A stretch of DNA of 64,000 bases. Origin: Euphorbia lathyris (Eukaryota > Streptophyta > Magnoliopsida > Malpighiales > Euphorbiaceae). The DNA is taken from assembly GCF_963576675.1 (NCBI RefSeq), contig NC_088914.1, forward strand, positions 87,294,441 through 87,358,440, read 5' to 3'. The position numbers were made by a program, and so were the translations under genes. Shown here in pieces: positions 9,731 through 19,325 of this stretch (position 1 is the stretch's first letter; each line of letters begins with the position of its first letter). The notes under the pieces are model-generated. The model made no database searches. It had not been told where the DNA came from and saw only the letters and a program-made list of their open reading frames with translations.

Positions 9731-12537
9731 GGTGCCTTTCCCTCGGCCACACGACCTGATCTCATCATTACCGCAATTTCCGGCTCATCATCTGATTCGT
9801 CCCAGATGTTAATAGGAACCCTTCGATTAGCATCCTCCTCGTCCGAGGAACTCGCCCAAATGTCTACGACCATTAAATCCATGACGTGAGGAATACTCGG
9901 ATTCAGGAAAAAGGGATCCGCCGATCCAAACAAAGCCCAACCTATCAACTCATCATAGTCACGGAGGGACACTCTACTCATCCTTCTCGCGGCCAACGAA
10001 ATAGCACCTCGTTGTATGCACATAAGCTGCACCTTATCGCTCATTGTCTCATTACACTGCTCATAACGGTGCCTCCACCTTCTAGCATAATCCACAAAAT
10101 GTTCCTCGGGGAATTGCCTAATCCTGTCCAGATCATCCAGGGATCCCGTCCATGGAATGTATATTTCATATCTCGCCACAAAGGCATTTCGGAGCGGTAT
10201 CCAATGGCACATCTCTTCCTCTGACAGACCCTGATGCCACAATAAGGCTTCACCCATCAAGGTTTCCGGAAAATGTTCATGCAACTCACACTGTGGAAAT
10301 CCAGCGTTATACATATGATCGCGGAATATCCTTGCATGCTCCACAGGATCCCGGTATCCACCATACCTAGGCATCGCTAACACCGCATCGGGTGTTTGGT
10401 AAGATGGGGAATCAGGGGTTTGCTCTGCTAGCATCCATACCGTATACTCCTTGATAAATCTCTTCGTCATAGCTGCCCAATCGGTCTTAACGTACATCGG
10501 CAGCGACATATACCACATCAGTGGTTCACCCATCAGTGAATTACAAAACAAGCTAGTGATCTCTTCTTCTTTGAAACTTAAAGCTGTCATAGCCGACAAG
10601 TAGAAGTGAAGGTGCTCCATAGGGTCCTTATTTCCGTTATACTTGCTCACCCTCGGCAATGGACGCTTGATGGGTCCAATCTGCATTGCAAAGTGCTCCG
10701 CAATTCTATCTTCAGCTCTTTGATACTTTTCTAGAAACAAATCCGACAACCGATCCCAATCGTGCTTGCAAGAGTCGGGTAATGAATGGAACCATTCCAA
10801 AGGCTCACCTACCAGCGAATGGTGGAACCACTGAGCAATTTTATCTACCCCGAAGGATTCAATAAACATGTCGTGCATATACTCACGCAAGTGCACTTCG
10901 GGATCCCTTCCTCCACTAAACAAACCCAAATTTGGCACGATAGTCCGAGACGACCTTTCTCCGATCTCTTCGGCACTATCCTCGTCGTATGGTGCTCCAC
11001 CATCCGATCCTTCCTCCATTGGTTCGTCCGCTTGTTCCTCACCCAAGAAGGACACATACAAACCATTTCCCACATTGCTTCTTTCGACGGAGTCCAACAG
11101 CTCCTCTACATCTTCCTCAAAAGATTCCATCACCACAGTTTCCGTCAAACCAGCTCCGATCGCGCTCACCCTATGATTAGGCAATGGATTGCGCCTAACG
11201 GAGGGGTTTGCTGACGAAGGATCAGCTATCTTCTTCTCCTCAATCAAATCTTGGATTTCGTGTTTCAGCCTCTCGCAATTCTCAATCGTATGTCCATAAC
11301 TGCTGTGGAATTCATAATACCCTCTAGCCTGAATCTGCGGAGTAGGTTGAGCTTTTTTATACGGGGTAAGGGCTTTTAACAATCCCTTCTTCTGCAGACG
11401 TTCAAAAACTTTCGCATAGGTCTGATCGAACTTGGCGAACCGCCTCTTTTCGATGGCATTAAGATCAACCACTTTCACTGCCGCAGATTCTGTACTCGCG
11501 CTAGGCCCTCCGGCACTATATCCAGACTTCGTCCACTTGGTATAAGCTTTCTTCGGCTCCCCATCTCCTTCGACAGTCAAGGCACAACTATACATCTGAT
11601 TGAAATCTGTGAACGGCATATATCTCAACTCATTCTTAATATATGGCAACGTGTTGCCAACCACCATTCGGATCTGATCCTGCTCAAGCGGCTTCTGTTT
11701 CATGACCGCGGCCTTAGCCCTCCATCTTTTCACGAAATCTGAAAGGGATTCCCCCGTCTGCTGCTTAGTGCTCTCTAACTCTTTCAAAGTGACTTCCAGC
11801 ATGGTGTTAAAGCTATACTGAGCGATGAATGACTTCGCCAACTCCTTCCAATCCTTCTTTGTCACCATTGGCAATGCATGGAACCATGTGAGGGCAGCCC
11901 CCTCCAGGTAGGTGTTAAACAGCCCCAGGACTTGATCCTCAGTCAGGATCGTGTACTTCATTACTGCAACATACTGATTCATGTGAGCGGTGGGATCTCC
12001 AGTTCCATCGAACTTTTTCATGTCAGGGAGCCGGAATTTCAGAGGCAAAGTTGTTGCTGTCAAACAATTCTTCAAGTTATAGAAATCTTGACTCCCGGAG
12101 CTTCCTCCGCGCAAGTCCTGCACTTCCTGTGTGATGTGTTGCCTCCACTCCTCTTCCTTAGCTTTCTCCTTCTCTAACTGTTTTCGGACATAATCCTGAT
12201 AATCCTCCTCATTCCCAAAGCGAGGGCCATCGTTCACCTCATTCTCAGCACGCTTACTACCACTCTTGTTGTCCTTCAGTGCTAACTCAGCTAGCTGGGC
12301 CAAGATTGCGGCCAATTGATCGTTGATATTATTCACAGAATTCTCCAATTCAGCCACCTTCTCGTCGGTTGCAGACATACTGACGGAAGACTGAGTATAC
12401 TCGGATGAAGACGATTCAGAAGCCACAACTACTGATTCGGGACTGTCTACTCGCAACTGATCAAACTGTCTGACAAGCCGATCACTCTCGCGAAACCACA
12501 ACCGCTTAATGATGACGTCTGCGCGAACGGTATCCAT
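9724..12537 (-). CDS. gag: Tat/Ogre Gag polyprotein with four gag-core modules
   Basis: 937 residues from the ATG at 12537 (the frame is open further to 12633, with another ATG at 12555). A coiled coil lies at about 58-87. A classic retrotransposon gag core follows (about 170-313; FDGTGDPTAH, LTWFHALP). A zinc-knuckle-like CxH motif lies at about 407-424 (YEFHSSYGHTIENCERL), lacking its first Cys. After an acidic linker the gag core recurs three more times, starting with DPEVH (545), DPMEH (638) and DPVEH (730). In all four modules Asp, Trp, Trp and Tyr fall at i, i+37, i+49 and i+60. Modules 2 and 3 are half-length; module 4 also has the downstream RRWR segment, like module 1 (KRWR). Gag forms the particle that packages element RNA. 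The stop overlaps the pol start as ATGGTAG. Confidence 0.9.
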   Translation of the reverse strand: MDTVRADVIIKRLWFRESDRLVRQFDQLRVDSPESVVVASESSSSEYTQSSVSMSATDEKVAELENSVNNINDQLAAILAQLAELALKDNKSGSKRAENEVNDGPRFGNEEDYQDYVRKQLEKEKAKEEEWRQHITQEVQDLRGGSSGSQDFYNLKNCLTATTLPLKFRLPDMKKFDGTGDPTAHMNQYVAVMKYTILTEDQVLGLFNTYLEGAALTWFHALPMVTKKDWKELAKSFIAQYSFNTMLEVTLKELESTKQQTGESLSDFVKRWRAKAAVMKQKPLEQDQIRMVVGNTLPYIKNELRYMPFTDFNQMYSCALTVEGDGEPKKAYTKWTKSGYSAGGPSASTESAAVKVVDLNAIEKRRFAKFDQTYAKVFERLQKKGLLKALTPYKKAQPTPQIQARGYYEFHSSYGHTIENCERLKHEIQDLIEEKKIADPSSANPSVRRNPLPNHRVSAIGAGLTETVVMESFEEDVEELLDSVERSNVGNGLYVSFLGEEQADEPMEEGSDGGAPYDEDSAEEIGERSSRTIVPNLGLFSGGRDPEVHLREYMHDMFIESFGVDKIAQWFHHSLVGEPLEWFHSLPDSCKHDWDRLSDLFLEKYQRAEDRIAEHFAMQIGPIKRPLPRVSKYNGNKDPMEHLHFYLSAMTALSFKEEEITSLFCNSLMGEPLMWYMSLPMYVKTDWAAMTKRFIKEYTVWMLAEQTPDSPSYQTPDAVLAMPRYGGYRDPVEHARIFRDHMYNAGFPQCELHEHFPETLMGEALLWHQGLSEEEMCHWIPLRNAFVARYEIYIPWTGSLDDLDRIRQFPEEHFVDYARRWRHRYEQCNETMSDKVQLMCIQRGAISLAARRMSRVSLRDYDELIGWALFGSADPFFLNPSIPHVMDLMVVDIWASSSDEEDANRRVPINIWDESDDEPEIAVMMRSGRVAEGKAPW

Positions 12538-14438
12538 TAGTATGTATGCATGCATGATTCGTGGTGTGTGCGTTTTTTTATTTACGATTATAAGATAAGA
12601 AGAACAAACGTTAGTTCTAATTACACGTATCACAACATCTCTCTTCCACCCTTATTCCTCCACACACTCGTTGGTCCAGGTCTCTTTCCTAGGATTTTGG
12701 TTTTGGGCTCACATTGCGGTCCAGGGGACGCGTGATGCCGTCGATTATTGTGGAAAAATAAATCATTTATCAGACAATACAGTTCGTTTTGACGTATCAA
12801 CGTTCAGTGACTAAGAAATCGACCAAGTTGGATTGTCCTTTTGGAATAACTCATCTTTCGTCCTTTCGTGAGACGCATTAGTTCGGGTTTTGACTCCTTT
12901 TGAGCGCATCTCAGTTTTTAGACGTGGTTCGAGTTATTCTTCTAGTCCAATCGTTCGTTATTGTCAATGACTCATTCCCTTTTATTCGTGTGGGTTCGTG
13001 TCTCGATTTTTGGATTACAACGGGATCTTTTGGGTCTATCGAGAGACGTAACCACGTGTTTATTTAGTGATGGAATCATTTTTGGATTTTATTTTAGGGA
13101 ACGGACTCATCGCGTAACGCGTTTGTTCTTAGCGTCGAGGATCCGTTTGCTCATTTTGCTACGTGAAAAGACGGCGAGTCTTATTTTGAGCGCACGGTAA
13201 TCTTTCGGCTAATTACAACTCTTTGTTCCTTCCAATCCACGGGATATATCATCTCAGTGTGGTTAGAGAAAATCAACATTTCGTTGAATCGCGTGTTTGT
13301 TCGAAGCGAGGATATCACCGTTTTCTTTCCTTTAGGCGCGAATTTAAGCAAACACGTATATCGGGCCATATTTCTTGCAGTTTTGGTAACGGTCGAAATG
13401 ATCGAGTCGTTAGTCAAAACCCGCAGTCTCGTCCATATGGCGCAATTATATGGTTTGGCTTAATTCAACTTCGAGATTTTAAACGGGGTATACTCTCGTC
13501 CGAGGCACGTATTCAACGACATTGGTTTATTTTCTTTAACTACTCGCGGGATTAACATATATCGTAGATTTGGAATGATTTTGGTCGATTAGTTCATTTT
13601 TCTTTTCTTTATTTTCTTAGTCACCTTTTGCGGACACGTCCATTTCTCTTAAGAACGACACGAGGCATAACGTAAAAGCTCGTCTTTCATTCGGAAGGGA
13701 CGGGCTACTTGTGCGAAACTTTTCACGTTACGACAGGGTCGTTCGAAACAGAAATGTTCTTCATTTTCGTTTCGTCATGATCTCGTTTTTTCCTAACTTA
13801 TTTAAAGAATGTGAATAACGGCTACTGTTAATATAGTCTTTTGTATCGAGATGTAACTATCCTTAAGATTCATACTAATACGTGCTTACGTCATAACGTA
13901 TTTCCTGAACACGTGCCTTCATCGGGACACCGAAAGGGACAAGGCGGGTCGCACATGTTCATTCATATGAGATGACTAAGCCGTCTTTAGTTCAAATCGT
14001 TTCGATGTTTTAGGGTAATTAGTATGTCGATTCATGAGTATATATTAACGCATCGTCTCATTTTCTTTACATAATTTAGGATTAGACACGTATCATGGCG
14101 GTTTGAAAACACGAACTGATTCAATTATCACATCAAAAATAGTAACGGGTAATCCTATGGAAACTTCTAAGGCTACTATATGCTGACACGGCTGACCGCG
14201 GGACCTCACAGGACCGCACAGATTCGCCCCTAATGAATGGATGGGGACCCTCTGGCGCCTTACTGTAAGGGGGAACTTACGCTAGCCTCTTTCGAGTGAC
14301 GAATGGACTCTCGCTAGAGGTTTCGCGGAAATTACCCAAAGGGTTTGCAATAATGCTCGTGAATGCATACGAAAAGAAGTAAAACGATCCGTCCCCGTTA
14401 AGGGCTTAGTGCATGCCTTCCGGAATCAAATTTCTCGC
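12538..14438 (-). other. Long untranslated leader between PBS and gag
   Basis: About 1.9 kb without a convincing reading frame on either strand. Ogre elements often carry an extra ORF1 before gag; I see none here, so it is absent or decayed. Short ORFs at 12961-13200 and 13181-13555 look random. Confidence 0.6.
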
Positions 14439-14457
14439 TTCCCCAGCAGAGTCGCCA
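14439..14457 (-). other. Primer-binding site of the Tat/Ogre element
   Basis: Minus-strand TGGCGACTCTGCTGGGGAA begins two bases after the LTR end (CTAACA). This TGGCGACTC..TGGGGA form is the one I associate with Tat/Ogre elements (thought to match a tRNA-Arg 3' end). The tRNA identity is from memory. Confidence 0.82.
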
Positions 14458-16821
14458 CTTGTTAGACGAGGTGCCGCGGCCTAATCTCCCGGGCGGACCG
14501 GGGGATGGACAACCTCATGGCGACGTAAGCGGTGATTGGCGCCGAAAGCAACCAATCGTGGAATCAAGCTGCTCGGCAGGACCGGAGCTCGGAGATATGG
14601 AAGAGTCGCCACCCACGAATGGGAAAATGAACACCGATCCCTTGCGGGAGACCGGTGTGGGTTCGGGAAACTTAGGTACGAGCCGAGAAGGCTAGCTCCT
14701 TTCCGGAGAAAGGCTACTAGGCACCCCGACATCGCCCGGTTATGAACCACCGGCCTCCTACTCAGCATGTTAGGCGATAACGGACTAATCGTATGCTTCT
14801 TTAAGTTTAAAATTCATTTGAAACCCTTTTCTTTCTCTTTTTAGAAACCGTTTTGAGCATATGATATTGAAAAGCCACATTAGTAAAGAATCGCCCATTT
14901 ATGTTTATACATACACAGAGAGGGGGAAGAAAGAAGTGGTTTATTTACAACCGTGTTAAATATTATGTCGTGTGCTTATTCTACATTAACTTATTTCCCC
15001 AAAACGGATTTATTTACATGGTTCGCACCTTAATCGCCGTCGGAACGATTAGGGTGCGTTTCAAAACCCCGTTTGATGAAGTTCACTCGAATCGCCGTTG
15101 GAACGACTCGAATATTTGAAAACGTTTGAGATAAAAACCTTTAATGAGAAAACGTGGTTAAACATACAAGTCAATTTTACTTTGTACAAATTCTTTAAGA
15201 AAATGGTTCAAAACTCTATTATTTGCCAAGAAAACGATTTTAATTACAATGTTCGCTTAATCCGTCGTTGGAACGGGCTAAGGTTTTAAAACGTGATATT
15301 TTGAAGACGGTTTGAAATATTAACAAGAATGCCTCTATTTATTTACATTACAAAAAAAACATTAGTTTAAATAATTCAATTTGAAAACTCTCTTTTTGTG
15401 ATTTATTTTCCCCTTTTTATTTAATGTACTCTTTACCCATTGTAATTACAATAATAACCACATTTAAGCCCAAAATTAATTTTTCAAAGTGAAGCCCATT
15501 AGAAACATGGACTCACAAATGGCCAAAAGAGATAAAGAAAATAATATAGATATATATTTACACATTTTAGCCCAAAAGACATAAAATAAGAGTAAAAGAA
15601 AGTATACTATCTAATACATATATAAGAAAGAGTAATGAAAATAATATATTTATACTTTAAATATATGAAAATAGTAGATGAAATTCATAAATAAGAAAAT
15701 AGCATTTATCACTCAAAATAACTCTATTTATCGATAATTAACATAACCCAAATATACTCCGAAACTATATATATATACATAACTAATATAATCTTAATGT
15801 CAAAAAGACTATATGTTTATCCCCTAATATCTACTAATTGTCTCACAAAATACCCAAGTAAATAACATTTAAAATAGATTTTAATGTGACTTAAACAAAT
15901 AATAATAAGAAAAAAAGAGAAAATAATACATACATATATAAAAATAAAATGGAACACCACTCTTCTAAAATAATTATATATGTTAAAATTCTAAAACAAT
16001 TTGAAAATCATATATTACTCAACTATATATATATATATACCAAGGATTAGAAGTCTAAGAGTTAAGAAAAGGGGACCGAAATGACATTTTTTACATTTTG
16101 GTAGATTTACGACGGAAAATCCGTCGGTAAACAGCCTTTAGTGACAGAATTGGCAAATTACAGCATCACTCCAACGTTTTCCAGATTTGTTCAAAAGCAT
16201 TAAATTAAATCTAATTCAATCGTTTTGGACTTCCGAACTACCAAAGATGGATCATAGTCGAAAACGGAAGTTCCTAAAACGATGTTTTTATTTTAAAACG
16301 TTATTTGGAAACCTCTTTTAAATAAAAAAACTTATAATTACAACATTTTCGATACCCGAACTACCTTTTTATCGGATCACGGTTCGTATTGGGATATCCA
16401 AAACGAGGTTTTTATTTTAAAACAAAACCGAATTTTATTTAACACGAAACGAAAATTAAATAAATACGTTAACTAAATAAAACGTGACAAAATAAATAAA
16501 TAACTAAAGGAATAAAAACTATAGCATAAAAAAATAAATAGAAGGAGAGAATAAATTAAATAAAATAAAGAGTCTAGTCCTCGGATAATACCTTTAATTC
16601 AGTATCTGACAGTTGAAGCCGATTGATTCCACGAACCGCGAGCTCCCGTTTTTTATGAAAAATTTAGTAAAAATTGAACTTAAGAAATTTAGAGATTTTC
16701 AATTTTAGGAAAAAAAATGTTTTTTTCCCAAAAAATCCACTTCCTCTCTCTAGAAAAATATCTAGTGTGAGAATGCTCTCCCCCAAAAAATCCTCCCTTC
16801 CTTTACCTTGGGATCCGTGCC

Positions 16822-16829
16822 CTTATATA
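16822..16829 (-). promoter_or_regulatory. TATA box of the Tat/Ogre 5' LTR
   Basis: Minus-strand TATATAAG in the context CCCTATATAAGGG. Transcription would start about 30 bp further, near 16790-16795. It lies about 20 bp from the block of GC palindromes at 16848. Confidence 0.65.
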
Positions 16830-16847
16830 GGGAAACGGATCCCGGAA

Positions 16848-17060
16848 CAATGGGCGACGCCCAAAAAAATTTGGGCGTCGCCCATTGTTGTTGGGTGGCC
16901 GCCCAACCTAGTGTTGGGCTACCGCCCAACCTTGTTGGGCGGCCGCCCAACATGAGTTGGGCGAGCGCCCAACGCGAGGTTGGGCGCCCGTGCCCAACCC
17001 TCATCGGGCGTCCGCCCGACGCGTTGGGCGTTCGCCCGACGTGGTTGGGTGCCCGTCCGG
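16848..17060. repeat. Tandem GC-rich palindromes in LTR U3
   Basis: Eight to nine consecutive near-palindromic units of the form GTTGGGCGnnCGCCCAAC, about 21-23 bp apart. The first (16848-16887) is a 40-bp perfect inverted repeat, 18-bp arms around AAAA. They end about 20 bp upstream (minus strand) of the TATA box, so they sit where promoter-proximal sites would be. Confidence 0.9.
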
Positions 17061-17476
17061 TGACCCTCGGGGCGTGCCCCGCACCATCGGACGCGTGCAC
17101 TCCGTGGCCGCCGAGCGCGCGTTCCGCGCAGCCAGACGCTCCACGTCGCGGCCGCCGAACGCGCGCCTCGCGCTGCCAGGCACATGTGCTCAACGGCCCA
17201 TGAGGGCGCGCACCGTCAGCGGTCCCAGGCATTGCTCGGACGTCGAGAGCGTGCCACTCGCGGTGCATCCGACGGACGCCGCTCGCACGTCCCGAGCCGT
17301 CAAGCGGGCATTCGACCATCGTCGTCCGCGTGCGGGATGCCGTTGCGTGCCCGCGCCGTGCCGTTAATTTTCCTCAGCTTATTATTCTTTATATATTTTT
17401 CAAAACTTCCGGAATCAATCGCTTCGACCGTCTTGTTTCAGGTTTTCATCACAGGTCCTCCGACTCGGTGTCTACA

Positions 17477-17778
17477 AGGGCAGTTTCTAACGCATAGCCC
17501 CAGAACGACTTTGGAAGTAAGGCCATGCTCATCATGGATCGTACCATATCTAATAGGGTACTGGTTCTCCTCTCGGATACACCATTGTGTTGTGGTGTAT
17601 AGGGAGGTGTCCATTGTGAGCATATCCCACATTCAGTTAGATAATTCAGAAAATCATCTGAAAGATATTCGCCACCTCGATCGGATCGAAGCGTCTTTAT
17701 TTTCCTTTCTAATTGATTTTCCACTTCATTCTTGAAGCATTTGAATTTCTCAAAAGCTTCTGATTTGTGCTTCATCAA
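17477..17778 (-). pseudogene. Copia-1 integrase core fragment
   Basis: About 100 residues of copia integrase. LRSDRGGEY holds the second catalytic Asp and PQHNGVSERR the catalytic Glu. The frame then runs into WGYALETA and is cut by the Tat/Ogre LTR, so the last residues of the open frame (to 17449) are encoded by the LTR. It is frameshifted from the upstream integrase fragment. Confidence 0.88.
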
Positions 17779-17803
17779 GTAGACGTAACCATATCAGGTA
17801 TGG

Positions 17804-18130
17804 TCATCTATGAAGCTTATGAAGTATCTGAATCCTCCTCTTGCTTGGACTGACATAGGACCGATATACATCTGTATGAATAAGTCCTAGAGTGTCTGAT
17901 ATACGCTCACCTTTATTGCTAAAGGGTGTCTTTGTCATTTTACCTTTTAAACATGATTCGCATGTTTCCAATGATTCATGATCGATTGGATCTATAAGCC
18001 CATCTGAATGTAGCTTTAGCATGCGTCTCTTGTTTATATGGCCTAAACGACAATGCCACAAGTAAGTTGAATTATCTATCTTATGTCTTTTCGTATCAAT
18101 TGCAAAAACATGAGTTTTATCATCTAACAC
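17804..18130 (-). pseudogene. Copia-1 GAG-pre-integrase and integrase zinc finger fragment
   Basis: Contains the copia zinc-binding motif, H..H in WHCRLGHINKRRM and C..C in CESCLKGK. This is followed by LIHTDVYRSY, the region of the first catalytic Asp. It lies in a different frame from protease (18120-18464) and from the core at 17477-17778, so at least two frameshifts separate these pieces. Confidence 0.85.
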
Positions 18131-18464
18131 ATAAATCCCATTTTGTGATATTCCTGAAAAAAAAGATCGAATCTTTATAAAAATTGCAACTATTGTTCTT
18201 TATTGAAGTATGAAAACCGTCGTCAACAAGACGGCTAATAGAAATAATGTTACGAGACATCTCAGGAACGTATAAACAATTCCTTAATTCTATTACAAGC
18301 CCAGCGGGCAAAGGTAAAACATAATCTCCAATTGCGAGGGCGGCAACTCTTGCTCCATTTCCCACTCGCAAGTTTATGCTTCCTTTCTTTAGTTCCTTAG
18401 TCTGATTTAGCTCCTGCATATTCGTACAAATATGAGATCCACATCCGGTATCAAGTACCCAAGA
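18120..18464 (-). pseudogene. Copia-1 protease fragment
   Basis: Same frame as gag but after a TAA at 18465-18467. The active site DTG is intact in WVLDTGCGSHIC. The text continues through LRNCLYVPEMSRNIIS, a typical copia post-protease segment, and ends at a frameshift near 18120. Confidence 0.85.
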
Positions 18465-19325
18465 TTAAGACAGTGAAACTGTATTTATTTCAATATAAAA
18501 CATACCAGATGTAGAAGCACCGCCTTTTCCCTTCTTGAGGGTGGCTAGATACTCCTTGCAGTTTCTCTTCCAATGCCCGTCTTTACCACATAAGTGGCAT
18601 TCTCCTTTGGGCTTCTTCACTTCCTTTCCCTTGGACACAACTTTCTTACCTTTCTTGGGATGTTTAGGATTGGGAAAATTCTCTTTCCTTTTCTTCGATC
18701 CCTCAATTACAAGAGCCGATATGGTCTTGTCTTTCTTCATATTGGGCTCAACTGACTTGAGCATGTTTGCAAGCTCTTCAAGAGAGGTTTGCAAGTCATT
18801 CATCTGATAGTTCATAATGAACTGTGAATAACTTTCTGGGAGGGATTGAAGAATTAAGTCAACACTTAATTCGTTATCCATCGCAATTCCAATACTAGAA
18901 AGTTTGGTAATGTAGCCAATCATCTTGACACAATGTGTCATGACTGATGTGCCCTCTTGCATCCTGCAATGATATAACAGCTTGGATATCTCGTAGCGTT
19001 CGCACCTGGTTTGTTTCCCAAACAATTCCTTTAGGTGCATGATGATGGAATAGGCATTCATCTCCTCATGTTGCCTTTGTAATTCCGATGTCATCGATGC
19101 AAGTATGATGCATCCGGCATGATCGTCATCAGCCTTGTGCTTCTGATAAGCATCAATTTCCTCAATGGGAGCATCATCTTCAGGGACAGGGGGTATCGAT
19201 GTATCAAGTACATACCCAATTTTCTCGAACTTCAAAACAATTTTGAGGTTGCGAAACCAGTCGGTGAAGTTTGAACCATTCAGTTTGTTATCGGTAAGAA
19301 TGTTTTGTAGATTGGTTTTAGTCAT
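18465..19325 (-). pseudogene. gag: Copia-1 Gag
   Basis: 286 residues opening with a real ATG. It has the copia gag pattern LNGSNFTDWFRNLK, a long helical region, and a zinc knuckle CHLCGKDGHWKRNC (Cx2Cx4Hx4C) near residue 240. The frame stops at a TAA (18465-18467) directly before protease in the same frame. Ty1-copia elements normally read gag-pol as one frame, so I read this as a nonsense mutation. Confidence 0.87.

Larger units (their letters stand above)
1..17476 (-). mobile_element. Tat/Ogre-type Ty3-gypsy LTR retrotransposon
   Basis: Large LTR retrotransposon read on the minus strand. The 5' LTR is at 14460-17476, the PBS at 14439-14457, gag at 9724-12537, pol at 5144-9730 and the purine-rich tract at 64-78. 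The start of the 3' LTR is at 1-63 and the rest lies off the window. The internal part is about 14.4 kb, so the full element would be about 20 kb. The order protease, RT, RNase H, archaeal-type RNase H, integrase, the very long LTR and the long 3' region are hallmarks of the Tat/Ogre branch. It inserted into copia-1: the first LTR base abuts copia integrase at 17477. Expected 5-bp target duplication on the right is agggc (17477-17481); the left partner is outside. Only one nonsense codon breaks pol, so the copy is fairly young. Confidence 0.93.
14460..17476 (-). repeat. 5' LTR of the Tat/Ogre element (3017 bp)
   Basis: Begins TGTAGACA at 17476 and ends TCTAACA at 14460 on the minus strand (TG...CA). 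The outer end is confirmed by the matching 63 bp at the window start; the inner end is set by the adjoining PBS. U3 is GC-rich (16848-17370) and the TATA box is at 16822-16829. The next 1.9 kb are AT-rich and the final 300 bp are GC-rich, with a GAGTCGCCACC motif of the kind found near Ogre LTR ends. Confidence 0.88.

Noticed and set aside
16090..16180. A CACTA-like sub-terminal segment (ACGGAAAATCCGTCGGTAAA) inside the Tat/Ogre LTR
   Set aside because: No CACTA terminus or target duplication found nearby; it may be chance or ordinary LTR sequence.
16762..17367. Several Arg/Pro-rich ORFs on both strands
   Set aside because: GC-rich palindromic U3 of the LTR keeps all frames open. No known domain.
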